In this document: positions 61,511-64,000 of the stretch, in pieces
Layout of the letters: the number at the start of each line of letters is the position of its first letter
How positions within the stretch are numbered: the first letter of the stretch is position 1
Assembly: GCF_000203815.1 (NCBI RefSeq)
Contig: NW_004457624.1
Span: 2,542,001 to 2,606,000, forward strand
Direction of reading: 5' to 3'
From: Cavenderia fasciculata
Taxonomy: Eukaryota > Evosea > Eumycetozoa > Acytosteliales > Cavenderiaceae
DNA length: 64,000 bases
The notes under the pieces: model-generated
Seen by the model: the letters and a program-made list of their open reading frames with translations, nothing else
What the model was told of the DNA's origin: nothing
Databases searched by the model: none
Program-made: the position numbers and the translations under genes

Positions 61511-62949
61511 TTTTAAAAATAATAATGATGATTATAGATATAGGATAAATATAAATAAATAAAAATGTAGGTAAAAGTTTTAAAGTTTAAAAAAAAAGGT
61601 AATTATTATTTAATATTTAATTGATTGATGTATTCAATTTGATATTTAAGTAGATTAATTTATAGTTGTTGGCTAGGAGTAAATGGATAAAGATGGTGGT
61701 GAGTACAAGTTGGCATTGTCATCGCCTTCACCCTTCTATGAATATCTGCGCTGCTAATATCTGCAGGTGTTGGTGTTTGTTGATATGGAATATGGACCAA
61801 ATGGCGTCTCACATTTTCTACCCACCACCAAAGAGACGTCGGCAACGCGCGATGTTTTCATTCATCATTACTCTTTAGATTGTGTGATGATGACGGCGGG
61901 GGGTGTTTAGCATGGCAACGATTGTGTTTTGTGATGAAAAAGGAAACAGTGACCAAATTACTTCACCCCTCATTTCCCTTTTTAATATAATCAATCATTC
62001 TTTTGAAAATATATAGATTGTTTGTTTGGCTGATGGATCAGTACCAAACTGCTGCTGACCCATACGATCGTACGTATGTTTGTTGTTCAAACCGCCACCC
62101 ACCCCCACCTATCTGTCAACCCATACCAATCCATTTTTTGTAGTGGTCAGGGGTGATTGATTGATTGATCCCACTACTACTACAATACAAAGTAGTTGTG
62201 TGTGTTTGTTTGTAGGTGTGGGTGCTTGTTTTAATGTATGTAGTTCCATCCATCAATCCACCATTTTTCCTCTTCTACCCACCACCACGTCTTGACCATC
62301 ACCATCCTTTTCCATCTATCCATCAAAAATCCATCTCATCGATTGTTCTGTAGTAGTGTATGTTGTATACAAGTTGTACTATTTCTGCTCTACAATACTA
62401 ATTGGTAAAACCCACCAATTTGCTCTAACCATCATCCATCCTGTTTTCCAACACACACACTCCTATTACCTCTAAGTATCCAAACACCCACCATCTATCC
62501 CCTACTCGTGCATACATCATCGCCCATCTCCAAAGCCAATTTAAAAGTGATACAGATTGATGTATGTTGTATGCAAAGTGAACGCAAACGCTGCTTTGTT
62601 CAACAACCACTACTTTCAGATTAGTATCAATTGATGGTTGGTTGGTTGTTATAAACTCTACTTTTCCATTCCTAAACCCCCGCACATATATATATATACA
62701 CTCTTTTTCAATCTTTATACATTAATTCATCTAGATCATCGTTCCATTTTCAATGCGAATACCATCCTCCTATTTTTGGATATTCTTTAAAAGAATCATC
62801 ATCATTTATTATTCACACTAGATATATATCAAACAATACATATTCAATGATTCAAAAACAATAATATATTTGTATATGAACATATATATATAGAATCAAA
62901 TAATTGTATTTTATGGAATATGTTATTATTAATATTTATTAATATTCAA
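61511..62949. promoter_or_regulatory. upstream region of the CBM49 gene with G-box-like elements
   Basis: 1.44 kb between the two CBM49 genes. C/A-rich and G/T-rich patches include CACCCACCCCCACC (62096-62109) and GGTGTGGGTG (62215-62224). These resemble the G-boxes bound by GBF in cAMP-induced D. discoideum genes, in opposite orientations about 105 bp apart. The remainder has CATCCATC repeats, no coding frame, and A/T-rich DNA near both genes. Confidence 0.45.
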
Positions 62950-63810
62950 TTAATTGGCAACAGTGAAAATAGGATAATCATGACCAACTTTGATAAATGA
63001 GAATTTATAAGATTGATTTGGACCTAGAGATGGATCAACAGGAGTATATTTACCAGGAGACACAGTATTCATTCTCCACATGGTTGTTGCATCTTTAAGT
63101 TGCATGGTCGATGCCAATACTAGATTGTTTATAATGACACCACCAGTATTTTGAATAGTTGTTTCCCATAGACTATAATAGTTGCTTCCTTCATTCCATG
63201 ATGCTTGGAGTGTAGATGTAGTTGATACTTTGTTGGATGGAGCTGCTGGATTTGGGAATGGTGGTCTTGGAGCATCACCGCATGTTTCAGTACCGATAGA
63301 TCCCCAATTTACATTGGATAGATGAAAGACAAATGATCTAGAGTCGGTGTGACCTACCAATATCTTGTCCTTGCAATAGGTTAGATTGAAACTATATTGT
63401 CCTTGACCTTCGACCAAACTAACTTGAACCGATCCATTACTACGGAAATAGAATGATCCTCTGTCATAGAACAATGAACGTACACCTGTAACGTGGAATG
63501 GTTGCACTAGATCTGCTCCATTGAGACCGTTACAATTGGTAGAGTTACTAAAGACAGCTGGGTAATTCATAGTACCCATGATCATATCTGGGTATTGTTG
63601 ACAACATGATAGAGATCGACCTCTGGCATAGGTAACCAATCCAGATTGATCAACCATCGTCATTTGAATACCGACATACGGTGCACTATTACCAATATAT
63701 TTATTTATAATTTCGGCACATTCTGGTAGATAAGTTGAATTGATTGAATATAGATTTAATAATACTAATATAAGTATTAATATGATTGATGATGTTGATG
63801 ATGATTTCAT
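62950..63810 (-). CDS. secreted CBM49 cellulose-binding protein, tandem paralogue
   Basis: A single exon encodes 286 residues. It has a signal peptide (KSSSTSSIILILILVLLNLY and on to INS), the same N-terminal domain as its neighbour (VGIQMTMVDQSGLVTYARGRS, NSTNCNGLNG, LTYCKDKILVGHTDSRSFVFHL, GTETCGDAP) and a CBM49 module (ASWNEGSNYYSLWETTIQNTG, INNLVLASTMQLKDATTMW, PGKYTP, NQSYKFSFIKVG). Unlike the neighbour it has only a short Pro/Ser linker and no Thr run. Shared order and strand show a tandem duplication. It is probably secreted to the extracellular matrix. The window ends about 190 bp into its upstream region, which is A/T-rich. Confidence 0.9.
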   Translation of the reverse strand: MKSSSTSSIILILILVLLNLYSINSTYLPECAEIINKYIGNSAPYVGIQMTMVDQSGLVTYARGRSLSCCQQYPDMIMGTMNYPAVFSNSTNCNGLNGADLVQPFHVTGVRSLFYDRGSFYFRSNGSVQVSLVEGQGQYSFNLTYCKDKILVGHTDSRSFVFHLSNVNWGSIGTETCGDAPRPPFPNPAAPSNKVSTTSTLQASWNEGSNYYSLWETTIQNTGGVIINNLVLASTMQLKDATTMWRMNTVSPGKYTPVDPSLGPNQSYKFSFIKVGHDYPIFTVAN

Positions 63811-64000
63811 TAATTATAATTATTAATTATTTTGAAAAAAAATATTTTTTTTGAAAAGATAGAAATAGAGAATAAAATGGATAGAGAGAATTATAATTTG
63901 TTAAATAAGTGAATATATAAAGCCAAATTTTATTGTGTAATATATATATTTACCATGTTTATGTTTAAAGGTAGTTTGTTCTAACCCTGAACAGTGATGG

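Noticed and set aside
1-64000. Transposable elements, retroelements or virus-derived genes
   Set aside because: I saw no reverse transcriptase, integrase, transposase, capsid-like frames or long terminal repeats on either strand.

Overview
This is nuclear DNA from a dictyostelid social amoeba. Four things point that way: short A/T-rich introns with GTATGT or GTAAGT donors and TTTAG or TATAG acceptors; Asn and Gln runs encoded by AAT and CAA; simple repeats such as TTGATTGATTG, ATT and GTT tracts; and gene families typical of the group (large ankyrin proteins, CBM49 matrix proteins). Much of the non-coding DNA is less A/T-rich than I would expect for D. discoideum itself, so another genus (for example Cavenderia or Heterostelium) is more likely. 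That placement is inference. I placed 19 protein genes and worked out their exons by hand from reading frames and splice sites. I recognised no rRNA, tRNA, CRISPR array or transposable element.

Left part (1-15 kb): a SAM methyltransferase, a large ankyrin protein, an OTUD3-like deubiquitinase, a membrane-anchored permuted papain-fold (YiiX/LRAT-like) protein, a type II membrane protein joining a degenerate class A beta-lactamase fold to a golvesin/Xly domain, an NAD(P)-dependent epimerase-like protein, and importin alpha.

Middle (15.5-37.5 kb): SPT6, then a nine-exon gene of about 4,060 codons that I identify as SZT2, the large subunit of the KICSTOR complex that ties the GATOR1/mTORC1 nutrient pathway to lysosomes. 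It carries one apparent single-base frame break. Its divergent promoter, shared with a ParB-like (ParBc_2) protein, contains a perfect GTCACGTGAC, which is the CLEAR-box sequence bound by TFEB/MITF factors in animals. A Myb-repeat protein follows.

Right part (37.5-64 kb): about 7.15 kb with no gene lies upstream of the Myb gene. It holds a G18 tract, a C-rich telomere-like block, tandem and repeated short motifs, and a less A/T-rich block with a hairpin. Then come YEATS4/GAS41, QTRT2 (queuine transglycosylase accessory subunit), a Pumilio-family protein, a tentative 70-residue two-exon gene, about 3.2 kb without a gene, PCF11 (with a 971-nt intron), POT1 and two tandem CBM49 secreted proteins.

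Many of the genes serve nucleic-acid metabolism (SPT6, PCF11, YEATS4, Myb, PUF, QTRT2, POT1, importin alpha), but nothing suggests they are co-regulated as a cluster. The items most worth following up are the SZT2 gene with its CLEAR element, the beta-lactamase/golvesin pseudoenzyme, the PCF11 long intron, and the large gene-free regions upstream of the Myb gene and the small gene.
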